DNA of 64,000 bases from Hemileia vastatrix (GCA_030280995.1 JASXTE010000014.1:10246156-10310155); one strand, 5' to 3'. Positions 33,375-43,559 are shown, counted from the first letter of the stretch. Translations and numbers: made by a program. The notes: generated by a model not told the origin, from the sequence alone.

Positions 33375-35984
33375 ATGTCTTCTTCTGCTGTTGCTTCTGG
33401 ATCTTCTAACCCTCTTACACCCTCAGTTAGAATTGCTTCTTGGGATGGCCCAAAGTTTGATGGGGAGGAGGTTAAATGGTTCATTAGCAGGTATGAAGCT
33501 GCTGCTGCTGTTGATGGTGCTTCTCATGTGGACATGGTGAAGCAAGTTAGATTTTTTATTGCTGATAGGGAGGTGGAAAAAGAGGTTATTGCTATGCAGG
33601 CATTCAAGGACAAGGATTGGGTTAAGCTTTCTAAAGCTATGGTTGATAGATGGGGTGTTAGGTTTACTATGATGGACCTCAATAAAATTGTTGGAGACTG
33701 GCAAGCAAAAGGTGGTGTTTCTTCTATGGCAGACTTCAAAAAGCTGTGTGTTCAGTTTGATGAAGTGGTGGAATATCTCATATTGGTGGACGAGTTAGTG
33801 CATGAGAACCAAGCAAAAGATTTGTTTTGGACAGCATGCAGCAGGGAAATTCGTATGGACGTCTTGAAGGATCTTTCAAAAAAAGATTTAATGAAGGAAC
33901 TGCCTAATGGTGAGCAGAAACTGCCGGCTCTGGAGGTTATCAAGGACAACATTCAAGCCCATCTAAAGTTATTGGCGTTGGACAAATATCAAGAGTCATG
34001 CACTCAATATGTTAGCAAGGTTAGCGAAGTTTTGGCCGAAAACAACGATATTATGGTCAAAGCCCAGGAGGCAAAGAAGGCTCAAATGGGATTACCTGCT
34101 GCTAAAGTTGAGGGTAATGTAGATAATAAGATGGTCAATCACTTGGCCGATTTAATGAAACAATTAAAAATATTTGTTCAAGAGACTCAGAAGGCCAACA
34201 AGGCCCCAATCGCTTCTTCGTCGACGTCAACTTCTTATCAGTCCAGAGGTTATGAACGTCGAAATTATAATGGCAATAACAATGGTAACCGCTTCCCAGG
34301 CAATGGGAGAAATGGTGGGAATGGTGGTAATGGATATAGAGGTGGCTATGATGAGCCAAAGGTGTGCTCCTATTTTAATAGGAGGGGGCACAGAGCAACA
34401 GTTTGTTTTGCTCTAGATAAGGATATGGATGCTGGGCGAGTTTTATTTGATGGTAAAGTTTATAAATTTCCTGATGGTTTGTTCATCAAGCCCAGTGATG
34501 GACAGTCTCCTTCTGATTTGGTCAGAAGAAGTTTAACGGCTGAAAGGAGAGCCAGATTTGAAGAGGTGACGGATGAAGATGTTAATGCCAAGAGTGGCAA
34601 AAATGGTAATGGTAATGGTGGTAAAGCTGACAAGGGCAAGGAGAAAGAGGTCAGTAAAGCCAAATTTTCTACTTCTTTTGGTGGTTTAGAGCTGGCGACC
34701 GTTGCCCAGGTGGAGGGTAGCTGTATGGCTGGCGAATATGATGTTAATGCTGCTAGAAGAGCAGCTGCTACTAAGGCGAAAAGTAGCATTCAAAGCCAAT
34801 TGAGGGCTAATCCTGGCAAGGCCAATAACAAAGTGAACCCTTACTCTAAGGACAAGAATTCTAATGCTCAAACTGCCGCCAACAAATTGAACCCTTACTC
34901 TAAGGACGAATTATATAAGATGCAGAAGGGGATTGCTGATATGGGGCCCCCTAGTTATGGCAAGTTTGATTTAAATGGTGAGCCTATGCCAGTGGATGAT
35001 TCGGATTCTGAGGAGGACGTACCGTTGGCGTCTCTACCCAGACCAAGTTTTAGCGGTCCCATCCCAATGGAGGGAGTAAGAAGGACTAGCGATGGATCAG
35101 GATTAGTGCAAGAAGCTGGTGACGGAGTTAGGGTTATAGAAAGTGAAGATGTTATAATGGGGGGTGAAGATGGCTCGGTTGGACCTCAAGAGGTACCCAG
35201 GGCCAAGGTTGTTAAATCAAAGGTCCAGTATGAGCGGCCAGTAGTTTCTGGTCAAGCTAATGCAATGGACGCAGTTTTGAATAGGGTGAATCAACTGCAG
35301 ATTACCTTATCTTTAGGGGAGTTATTTACGATTAGTCCGGCGCTTGCTGAAAAGCAAAAGAAGCATTTGACGAGGCGTCGGGTTTCCACTGGAGAGGTGG
35401 AATATATTTGTGAAAATTCTGAAAAGTTTGGGGAAGATGTAGATACACATTTTTCCGCTCCCCTGGGTTACCTGGTGGTAACTCTTAACGGTAAAGAAGT
35501 AAAGGCCTTGGTCGATTCAGGGTCTCAAATTAATTTGATTTCATTGGAGCAAGCGACGAGTATAGGCTTGCCAATTAAAAGTGGGACTGGGGGAAACCTC
35601 AGATGTATTGGAGGGCATTCAACCGAGCTGATGGGTACAGCTGAGCATGTCAGGTTAGGCATTGGTGGATCTGTTGGTAAGGTTCACTTTTATATGGACA
35701 GAGGAGCAGTCAAAACTGTTCTTGGTGGTCCTTTTTTGATGGATTTTGAGGCCAGGATAGGGTATCAAGCTGGCATGGGGATTAGTTTGGAGATCACTGG
35801 TGAAGATATGCGGAGGTTACATATGCGGTTAGCACCTCCTGGAGATGAAGGTTGGGAAACACGGCCAGGGATTACTACTCTGTGCCAGTGTTGTGTTTGC
35901 ACCAAGAAGCGGCATATAAAACGGACGGCTTCTGGTGAATTATGTTTGTTGGAAAGGGATGAATGCCCTCATTTTTTGGGGTAG
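33375..35984 (+). CDS. Element D gag-protease, intact 869 aa
   Basis: ATG 33375 to TAG 35982-35984. The capsid region (residues about 20-210) contains S-W-D-G-P-K-F-D-G-E-E-V-K-W-F and D-L-M-K-E-L-P-N. A Gly/Asn-rich stretch lies at about 290-320. The zinc knuckle near 331-344 reads C-S-Y-F-N-R-R-G-H-R-A-T-V-C, so the second Cys is Phe. A Lys/Ala-rich part with a duplicated N-P-Y-S-K-D motif follows, then an acidic patch (D-S-D-S-E-E-D-V). The protease is near 700-800 with active-site V-D-S-G-S-Q and a later G-G-P-F-L-M-D. It is the only intact gag-pro in the window. Pol is in another frame 57 bases on, so pol expression needs splicing, reinitiation or recoding. Confidence 0.92.
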   Translation: MSSSAVASGSSNPLTPSVRIASWDGPKFDGEEVKWFISRYEAAAAVDGASHVDMVKQVRFFIADREVEKEVIAMQAFKDKDWVKLSKAMVDRWGVRFTMMDLNKIVGDWQAKGGVSSMADFKKLCVQFDEVVEYLILVDELVHENQAKDLFWTACSREIRMDVLKDLSKKDLMKELPNGEQKLPALEVIKDNIQAHLKLLALDKYQESCTQYVSKVSEVLAENNDIMVKAQEAKKAQMGLPAAKVEGNVDNKMVNHLADLMKQLKIFVQETQKANKAPIASSSTSTSYQSRGYERRNYNGNNNGNRFPGNGRNGGNGGNGYRGGYDEPKVCSYFNRRGHRATVCFALDKDMDAGRVLFDGKVYKFPDGLFIKPSDGQSPSDLVRRSLTAERRARFEEVTDEDVNAKSGKNGNGNGGKADKGKEKEVSKAKFSTSFGGLELATVAQVEGSCMAGEYDVNAARRAAATKAKSSIQSQLRANPGKANNKVNPYSKDKNSNAQTAANKLNPYSKDELYKMQKGIADMGPPSYGKFDLNGEPMPVDDSDSEEDVPLASLPRPSFSGPIPMEGVRRTSDGSGLVQEAGDGVRVIESEDVIMGGEDGSVGPQEVPRAKVVKSKVQYERPVVSGQANAMDAVLNRVNQLQITLSLGELFTISPALAEKQKKHLTRRRVSTGEVEYICENSEKFGEDVDTHFSAPLGYLVVTLNGKEVKALVDSGSQINLISLEQATSIGLPIKSGTGGNLRCIGGHSTELMGTAEHVRLGIGGSVGKVHFYMDRGAVKTVLGGPFLMDFEARIGYQAGMGISLEITGEDMRRLHMRLAPPGDEGWETRPGITTLCQCCVCTKKRHIKRTASGELCLLERDECPHFLG

Positions 35985-36055
35985 CAGGGGCTGATCACTC
36001 TAATGTTGTAATCTCTCCTCAGGATGAGATCCCGGATTGAAATAGGTCAGCTCAC
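35985..36055 (+). other. Conserved gag-pol junction of element D
   Basis: The short intergenic sequence GCTGATCAC ... AATCTCTCCTCAGGATGAGAT ... AGGTCAGCTC is recognisable in E (near 48040-48105) and, more weakly, in B (9283-9325). Its conservation between diverged elements suggests a role in pol expression. Confidence 0.5.
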
Positions 36056-39000
36056 TTGGAGATAATTCAAGTGGATTCTCAATTATTTTCTGTTAATATT
36101 ACTTTGGAGTGCAAATACGTTTTGGACTTTTCTATATGTTTGTTGGATTTACCCTGTTTTTCTATTAAATTTAAAAATGGTGAAAATGGCAAAATGGGCC
36201 AAATTAGGTTTGATAAAGGTTGGAAGGGTATGTTTTATGGCCTCCAGCAAGAGGGTAAACTGCGAAAATCTTATCAAAACCCGATTAAAAATCTTAGTAT
36301 AATTAAAACACAAAAAAATAATTTTTGTGAAAATGTTATTCCGGGCCTCCAGCAAGAGGTTAAACTGCAAGTATCTCCTTCTATTATGGACCTCCAGCAA
36401 GAGGGTAAACTGCAAAAATCACATCAAAATCTGTTTAAAAATCTCAGTATAATTAAAACACAAAAAAATAATTTTTGTGAAAATTCATTTCCGGTCCTCC
36501 AGCAAGAGGTTAAACTGCCAACTTTCTTTAAGGGTGATTTACTGTTGGATAAGGGAAGCAAAGGTGTTGGAAAATCTGTTTATAAACTAGACGAGGGAAA
36601 AGAGAAAAGGGTAAAATTTAAAAATGAAATAAAATATTTTTCTAATTTTTCTTATTCCGATTCTGGCAATGAAGAAGATTCATTTGATGAAATATGTAAT
36701 GGTGATACAAAAGTAAATGTTTTACCTCAAGTTTATTTAGATGTGGACGCAGCCAAATATAAGAAGGTAGCAAATAAAGTTCGACCTATTAATGAACCGC
36801 TACCTGCTGAATTAAATCCACCCTTGAGAAGACCAAGGTTATCAAGAGATCCTTATGAAAGTCCCTTGGTAAAGAATCCGCCTGAATTTTCTGAGACGTC
36901 AAGAATCACTTTTGAGAGACTGGGTGTTGTTAATTTTGGACCTGATGGCTGGTTGTCTGGTGAAGAGAAGAAGTTGTTGTTGGATGTGATGGTCAAGGGA
37001 GAGAAGGCCATTGCTTTTGTAGAAGAGGAGAGGGGTGTGTTGAAGCATTCCTATGGGGAGCCTTACAAGATTCCTGTGGTATGTCATGAACCGTGGCAGC
37101 AGAAACCGATTCCTATTCCAGCTGCATTAAAAGAAGCCTATATTGAAGTTGTCAGAGAACAGATACGCACTGGACTGTATGAGCAATCAACGCCAAGTTA
37201 TTCTAGTCCGGTATTTTGTATCAAGAAACCAAATGGCAAGCTTAGAGTTGTTCATGATCTTAGGGAATTAAATAGGGTTACAATAAAGGATGCTGGGATA
37301 CCACCTAGTGCTGAGGAGTTTGTTGGAGCGTTTGCAGGGAGAGTGTGTTATGGATTGGGAGATATTATGGGTGGATATGATTAGAGAGAGTTACATCCGG
37401 ACTCAAGGCCTCTCACTACATTCGATACGCCACTAGGACGTTTACAGTTAACAAGATTACCTCAAGGAGCAACAAATTTGGTTGCAGTTTATCAAGCTCA
37501 GATGGCTTGGATCCTTCAAGACAAAATTCCACAATATGCTGGAATCTTTATAGATGATGAAGGAGTTAAGGGACCAACAACCGACTATGATAACCAGGTG
37601 TTGGAAGAGAATCCCGGGATATGCAAATTCATTTGGGAGTTTGCAATTACATTAGAAAGAATCTTGTTTCGAATTGAAGAGGCTGGTTTAACTATTTCAG
37701 GTTCAAAATTTTCATGTTGTGTGCCAGCTTTAGAAATATTAGGCCATGTGGTATGTAGAGAGGGTAGGATTATGTCCAAGAAGAAAGTTAACAAAATTCA
37801 GTCCTGGCCAAGACCCAAGAATACGACCGAAGTTAGAGGGTTTTTAGGCGTTTGCGTATATGTTAGAATGTTTATCAAGGACTTTTCTTTTTTGGAAGCT
37901 CCATTGAGACGGTTAACGAGAAAGGATTCAGACTGGGAGTGGGATGAAGAGTGTGAGAAGGCGTTTGTGAAGTTGAAGGAGGTTGTGGGGAAGGATTTAG
38001 TCCTGCACAAGTTGGATTATGGAAAAAATTCTGGCAGAATTTATTTAGCAGTTGATTCAAGTCAGGTTGCAGCTGGGGCAGTTTTGTCTCAGATGGATAA
38101 AGCTGGTTACATCAGGCCAGTTAGGTATGAATCTGTAGTATTTACTGAGGTCGAATCAAGATATTCTCAACCAAAATTGGAATTATGTGGTGTGGCTAAA
38201 ATACTGAAGAAACTTCAGCATATTTTGTGGGGGCAACATTTTGAGTTGCAAGTGGATGCGAAATCATTAATCCAGATGATTAATTCCCCAAGTTTACCGA
38301 ACGCACCCATGACAAGATGGGTAGCTTTTATTCAACATTTTTTGTTCGATTTAGTTCATAAGCCTGGCAAAACTTTTACTATGCCAGATGGTTTATCAAG
38401 AAGACCACCCACTAAAGAAGATTCAGACTCAGAAGAGTTCGATGAAGACATACCTATTATCAAAGCCAGCTGTAAAGGAGCTGAAGACTTTCCATACCTC
38501 CCCCATGAGGTTAAACTGGCAGGACTATTGTGTTTAGATTATGGTGATGATGACCTCCACCAAGAGGATAAACTGGAAAATAGTTTTTATGTTAATAAAG
38601 GTGTTGGAAAAGGTGTAGATAAATTCGGTAGAAAGGAGGTAGAAGAAGATGTGGTATATGTAGAGGAAGATGGATTGGTAGTGTGGGATAGTAGTAAATT
38701 AAGGAATGGTGTATATGTTGGAGAATTAGAGAATTTAAATAAAAAGGTGGATAAAGAGAAAGAGGTATTTTCAAATACGGTTTACGAAGGATCCAAAGGT
38801 TCAGAAGAAAAACATCGACATAGCTTGATTAAAGATTTATTTAGGGGTCAACGATTATTGGCTCATTCAAGTGCAGGTGATATTGGTGATAGAGAAGTCC
38901 CTATTGATGTTATATTAATCGATTTTCAAGATGAAGTCTGGGGTCAGACTGGTTTTTATTTTTTGTTAGTCAAATATTTGTTGACTTTAGAGAGGCCAGA

Positions 39001-40211
39001 AGATTGTGAAGACGATGAATGGGTGGCTATCAAGAGGAAGTCATCTACGTTTTACCTATCTGGTAGACGATTAATGAGGAGAAGGTATCCAAATCCTCAA
39101 GTAGTTTTAACTCAACAGAAGGGGCAAGAATTAGTTTTAAAATCACTGCATGAAGATCTCGGGCATAGAGGCGTTGGAGAAATGTTTAGAAGAATTTCTG
39201 ATCGATTTTGGTGGCCTGGCATGAAGATGGCTGTTAAACAGTGGGTTCAGTCATGCGAAGAATGTCAAAGATGAAGTTATTTAAGGCCAAAAGAACCGGG
39301 ACACACGACTGGTGTATATACGCTCTTTGGAAGAGTTAGCTTAGATGCCGTTCATATAAAAGTGGGACGGTATAAATATTTAATGGTGGCCAGAGATGAT
39401 TTATCTGGTTGGGTAGAGGCAGCGCCTCTTATTAATTTAACTGCCAAAAATGTGGCAGAATTTTTTTTGAATAATTGGGTATATAGGTATGGAGTGAGGT
39501 CCTGAATTTGGGACAGAGTTTAAAGAGGCCATATTGAAAGTTGGATCAAAGTTTAGGGTAGCAACCCCATATTATCCTGAAGCTGAAGGCATGGTTGAAA
39601 GAGGGCATCAAGTTATTAAGGATGCTTTAGTTAAAATGTGTGGGACAAGTGCCAAAAAGTGGAGGCACTATTTACCTTTAGTTTTATTTGCTGATCAAAT
39701 CACTGCCAAAAGGACCACCGGATTTTCACCTTATGAACTTGTTTTTGGACAGAAAGCAGTTTTACCTGTTGATTTAGAAGCTGAATCATATCTTGGAGTT
39801 GACTGGGACATGGTCAAAACTACTGAAGAATTATTGTGTGCAAGAATGATGCAGCTAGAAAAGAAAGAAGAATATTTAGAAAAGGCATATTCGCAGATGA
39901 TGAAGATCCGAAATCAATCAGTTAGATATTGGGATGAGCCGTTGGCACATCGATTAAGGAAACCTTTGAACCCAGGTGATATGGTCCTGGTGTATAATAG
40001 GAGTTTGGAAAGTCAGTGGGGAAAGATGTTTGCAGATAGGTGGAATGGACCGTATAAAATCAAGGAGCAAGTTTCCGGCGGTTCATATGTGTTAGAAGAG
40101 TTGGATGGAGTAGTATTGAAGAAGAGGGTAGCGGCCGATCAAGTGAAACGGTTCTATCCTAGAGGCACCAGGAGTGCCGAAGTTTTCCTCTGCAACGAGG
40201 ATAAACTATGA
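36056..40211 (+). pseudogene. Element D pol: RT, RNase H, integrase (two stops, one deletion)
   Basis: The frame is open from 36041, with no ATG at its left end. The N-terminal part has four L-Q-Q-E-x-K-L units. Reverse transcriptase: K-L-R-V-V-H-D-L-R-E-L-N, a TAG at 37382 where E has Glu, then R-L-P-Q-G-A-T-N and the catalytic F-I-D-D. RNase H: L-A-V-D-S-S, K-L-E-L-C, Q-V-D-A-K-S-L, ending M-P-D-G-L-S-R-R. An acidic linker with two more L-x-x-E-x-K-L units follows. Integrase: L-G-H-R-G, C-E-E-C, a TGA at 39272, V-S-L-D-A-V-H-I-K and Y-P-E-A-E-G-M-V-E-R-G. Near 39495-39505 a small deletion removes the second catalytic Asp and shifts the frame. The C-terminal frame ends C-N-E-D-K-L at TGA 40209. 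Confidence 0.9.
36239..36515 (+). repeat. Four hairpin repeats inside the pol reading frame of D
   Basis: CCTCCAGCAAGAGG followed by GTAAACTGC or TTAAACTGC near 36241, 36343, 36391 and 36496. Each is CCTC, six loop bases, GAGG. All are read in the same frame as L-Q-Q-E-(G/V)-K-L. The second pair repeats the first with its flank (a duplication of about 150 bp). Confidence 0.9.
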
Positions 40212-40345
40212 CATTTATGACATTATATGGATACCTCCGCAACGAGGATAAACTATGATATCGACGAAATTTTATGGATACCTCCGCAATGAGGATAAAC
40301 TATGATATCAACGAAATTTTATGATCACCTTCGCAATGAGGATAA
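40186..40345 (+). repeat. Hairpin repeats at the end of element D pol
   Basis: Four tandem units about 45-50 bp apart: CCTCTGCAACGAGGATAAAC, CCTCCGCAACGAGGATAAAC, CCTCCGCAATGAGGATAAAC and a weaker CCTTCGCAATGAGGATAAA. The first encodes the last residues of pol (C-N-E-D-K-L); the rest lie after the stop. Confidence 0.9.
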
Positions 40346-40514
40346 AATATCTTCTTTTTATCAAAATACTTTACTATCGTTACACTGCATATGGGCAACG
40401 AAACTGTGATGAAACATAACAAAATGCGAGAAAACCTTCTTTGAAAATTTTCAAAATTTAAAATTCTTAATATATAGGTGAAGATAGGGTTGGAAAATTT
40501 TAAAAATTTATTGG

Positions 40515-41020
40515 AAGAAGTGTTCACAGGGGAACCTTCTTAATTTAACATTGGCAAGTGTGGGGGTAATTGATGGGCTGGCTGCTCTATACACAATTAC
40601 CCCATAATGTTCGTTTCTAAAATTTTCACTGTTTCTAGTTGAATCCTGGCTTTGTCTTTTAATTATAGGAAGTCCACTAAGACTATAAACTGGAACAAAT
40701 CAAGAGACACCGCTCTCAACGCCGGATTCAAGATTCTTTTATTTTATTTTGATTTTGATTTTTTTTATGTTAGATTGTGTTTTCTTTTCTTTAATATATA
40801 TTATGAATTATTGTAAAGGTGATGCTCACTGGTGGTCTCTAATCATTTTTATAAATTGGAGGGAGCCCACCCAGCGATCATCATTATAAAAATTATCTTC
40901 TAAAAACTTTCATTTATTTTTTTCTTTTCAATTTCTCAAAATTGTGTAACCACATCAAGTTGCACTTGGATGTGGGTATGATGTCAAGGGTACGGCTCAT
41001 CAAATGGCTGGGGGGGATCT
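40515..41020 (+). ncRNA. Structured 3' region of element D
   Basis: Order: an AGAAG...CTTCT pair; the long hairpin GGGGTAATTG (40563-40572) with CAATTACCCC (40594-40603), interior GATGGGCTGGCTGCT; one hairpin repeat near 40669; the TCACTGGTGG/CCCACCCAGCGA hairpin at about 40825-40880; the CCACATC/GATGTGG hairpin at about 40950-40977; and GGTACGGCTCATC. The same order occurs in C and E. The long-hairpin stem differs from that of C by a compensatory C-G to T-A change. Confidence 0.7.
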
Positions 41021-41454
41021 TTTAAAAATTTTATTTTGAAATTTTTTTATTATTATTACTTTTTTTATCTTTCTTTTCACATTCATTTATCTTTCTTTAA
41101 AAATTAAAATTAAAATTTTATTTCAAAACTATCTTTTCTAAAATCATTTATTTTAAATTAAAAAAAAAAAAAAATTAAAATTAAAAATAAATAAAATAAA
41201 AATAAAAATGAAAATGAAAAATAAAAAAATAAAAATAGATAAATAAAAATAAAATAAAATAATTATAAAAAAAAATAAAAATAAAATAAAAATAAAATAA
41301 TAAAATAAAATAAAAAAAAAATTAATTAATTAAACCAAAATTATTATATTTCTTAGTTTTATTTTTCAGTCTTCATTCTTTTTAGTTTTATTCATTTAGT
41401 TTAGACAGAAAACAGGGTCTAGGGGAACTCAATACCTATGGGATTTTACTTCAA
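41021..41454. other. Low-complexity A/T stretch in element D
   Basis: T-rich to 41100, then A-rich AAAAT-type sequence to 41340. It occupies the place that holds the pure AAAAAT array in element C. No gene. Confidence 0.7.
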
Positions 41455-42280
41455 GACAGCTGTTAGTCCTCCAAGACTTTAAACTGGCTACTGTTCAAGA
41501 CGTTCTTTAAGGTTTTTTATACGCATTTTGGATCTGTTAGTCCTCCAAGACTTTAAACTGGCCACTCTTTAAGACGTTCTTTAAGGTTTTTTACATGTAT
41601 TTTGGATCTGTTAGTCCTCCAAGACTTTAAACTGGCTAATTTTCAAGACTTTCATTAAAGATTTTATATTGGAGCTGTTAGTCCTTCAAGACTTTAAACT
41701 GAATTTCAAGGATGATTAAGATTTTAAGGATATTTTCGGAGACGGATTTTTTTTTATATAAATCAAATGTTAGGTCCACCAAGACCTTAAACTGGAGTGT
41801 TATCAAATGTTAGGTCCACCAAGACCTTAAACTGGGATGTTATCAAGCTGTTGGGTCCACCATGACCTTAAACTGGATTTCTTATCGATTAAATGTTTGG
41901 TCCACCATGACTTTAAACAGGTAGTTCATTTATTGTTTAGTCGACTATGACTTTAAACTGGAAAATTAATATCTGCAGGATAATTCAACATTCATTGGTC
42001 CACTAAGGCCTTATACTGGATTACTTGTCGATCAAATGTTTGGTCCACTATGACATTAAACTGGATTATCAAATTTATTCAATCTTTGGTCAAGCCTAGG
42101 CCTTACTTAGGAATTTATCAAGTTATTTATGCACCTAAACGATCTTTGGTCCACCAAGACCATAAACTGGCAATCGATTATATGTTTGGTCTACCAAGAC
42201 TTTAAATTGGAATGTCAATCTTGTTTGGATAACTCAATTCAATCATTTAATTTATCACTGTCCACTAAGACTCTAAACTG
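41455..42280 (+). repeat. Main hairpin-repeat array of element D
   Basis: About 15 copies spaced 35-70 bp. The first four are AGTC-CTCCAA-GACT-TTAAACTG (one with CTTCAA). The next ones are GGTC-CACCAA-GACC-TTAAACTG, and later ones GTC-CACTAT-GAC and similar. The stem changes on both sides together while loop and tail stay. Spacers are not conserved. Confidence 0.9.
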
Positions 42281-42867
42281 GTTATTCAATTATTTCTGGA
42301 ATTGGGTGCTGATAAGCTTTAGGAGGTTAAAATTTTAGGTGGTGATGATGCTAAGGAAAGCATAATGCTTAATTAGGTGAAATTTGTGGCGCTTTAACAT
42401 GGTCTAAAGTTAATATTATTGTTATAAGCCTGGCAAAAGTATTATATGGGTTTGCTGTATAGCAAAGTTTGAAAATTGTGATGAAGGAATCAGAAGTTAG
42501 GATGGTAGTTGGATTTTAGGGAATGATTTTTTTTAGTGCCTCAGTGTTAGGCCATTTTTGGTGTGAAGCTTGGAGGACCTTATGGCGAGATTGGAATCAT
42601 AGAATTTGACTCAGTGGGGGGCCCTATGAGGTTGGAATCAGGAGTATTCGGCTCATAGGAAGATCCACCCTCTCAATGCTGTGACAAGAAGGAAGACTGG
42701 TATATGGGAGTCTGAAGGGATTCAAACCTTGCTCTCAGTAGTGGAATCATCACAAGATTTATATTATTTTATTTTATGTTATATCAAGCCAGAGAAGAAA
42801 GAAAACAACATTTATGTTGAAAGTTACAGAAGACCAAGCAAAAACAAAATTTTATCAAGTTATACTG
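42281..42867. other. Noncoding stretch before the antisense gene of D
   Basis: No supported coding region on either strand. It includes a G/A-rich patch with GGAATCA repeated (42590-42760). Sense and antisense transcripts would converge near here. Confidence 0.5.
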
Positions 42868-43559
42868 TTAGAAAAGATAATTTCTTTGAAATTGTTCAAC
42901 ATCATTATCAAAGCTTTGCATTAAAATTCTTCTTTTCATGAGGTCTTCATGGTTATTAGCTGGAGTTTCTTGAAAATAGGCCAGCATTTTTCGTTTCAAC
43001 TCATTAGTAAAGTCAAGAAAAAGATAGCAATGAAAATTTGGATAATGATTGATATAGTCCGTCTTCACTCTACCAACATCATCAGTGTTGGTTATTTCGA
43101 CAGCTAGAAGTTCAAATATGTTATTAAGTCATAGGTTTAGTCAATTTTGATTAAAAGTTTTTTTAGTAAGATAAATAGGGTCTTACATTTAGAGCCAGGA
43201 AACATAGTCTCAGCAAAGTTAGTTGGGGGCACTGGCGTTATAGGATTAGGATCTTGTGAAGGAAAAATTAGGCTGGGATCCGCTGATGAAGATTGAACTT
43301 TTGAAGCTGTTTTTGATCTTATTCGTTTTAAGAAGACAGGAATTTTGGATCGCTTTTTAGAAGTTGAGGGATCAGGGAGAGCTGCTGGTCCTAAATATAC
43401 GTTTGTTTTAGAAGGAACTATTGGCCGGTTACATTTGACTTTTTTCACACGGCATAAGTCGCAAGCTGTCCCGCCAGGAAGATTAGGGTTGGACATTAAA
43501 CAAGGTACCTGGTATCGAGCGCAGATTTCACATGGAGTGACAAGTTCTTTGGAAGACAT
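42868..43559 (-). CDS. Antisense zinc-cluster gene of element D, intact after splicing (202 aa)
   Basis: Exon 1 is 43559-43187 and exon 2 is 43103-42868. The intron (43186-43104, 83 bp) has a GTAAGA donor, a GACTAAAC branch and a TTCTAG acceptor. The junction is phase 1 and 609 coding bases end in a stop. Residues 10-38 carry C-x2-C-x6-C-x12-C-x2-C-x6-C. The second half, C-D-L-C-R-V-K-K-V-K-C, looks like the first half of GAL4-type clusters, so the order of basic and non-basic halves is swapped. A Ser/Pro/Lys-rich linker follows, with a basic patch K-K-R-S-K-I that could be a nuclear signal. The C-terminal module reads A-Y-F-Q-E-T-P-A-N-N-H-E-D-L and F-D-N-D-V-E-Q-F. The start codon is 124 bp from the 3' LTR. 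Probably a DNA-binding regulator; the target is unknown. Confidence 0.8.

Noticed and set aside
34135..34359. His-rich minus-strand frame
   Set aside because: Complement of the Asn/Gly-rich part of the intact gag-pro of D.
41455..42280. CRISPR-like appearance of regularly spaced repeats
   Set aside because: The genome is eukaryotic, units vary with co-varying stems, spacers are irregular and some units lie in reading frames; no cas genes.
42281..42867. Envelope-like sense gene between pol and the 3' LTR
   Set aside because: No frame with signal peptide or membrane segment on the sense strand in B, C, D or F.
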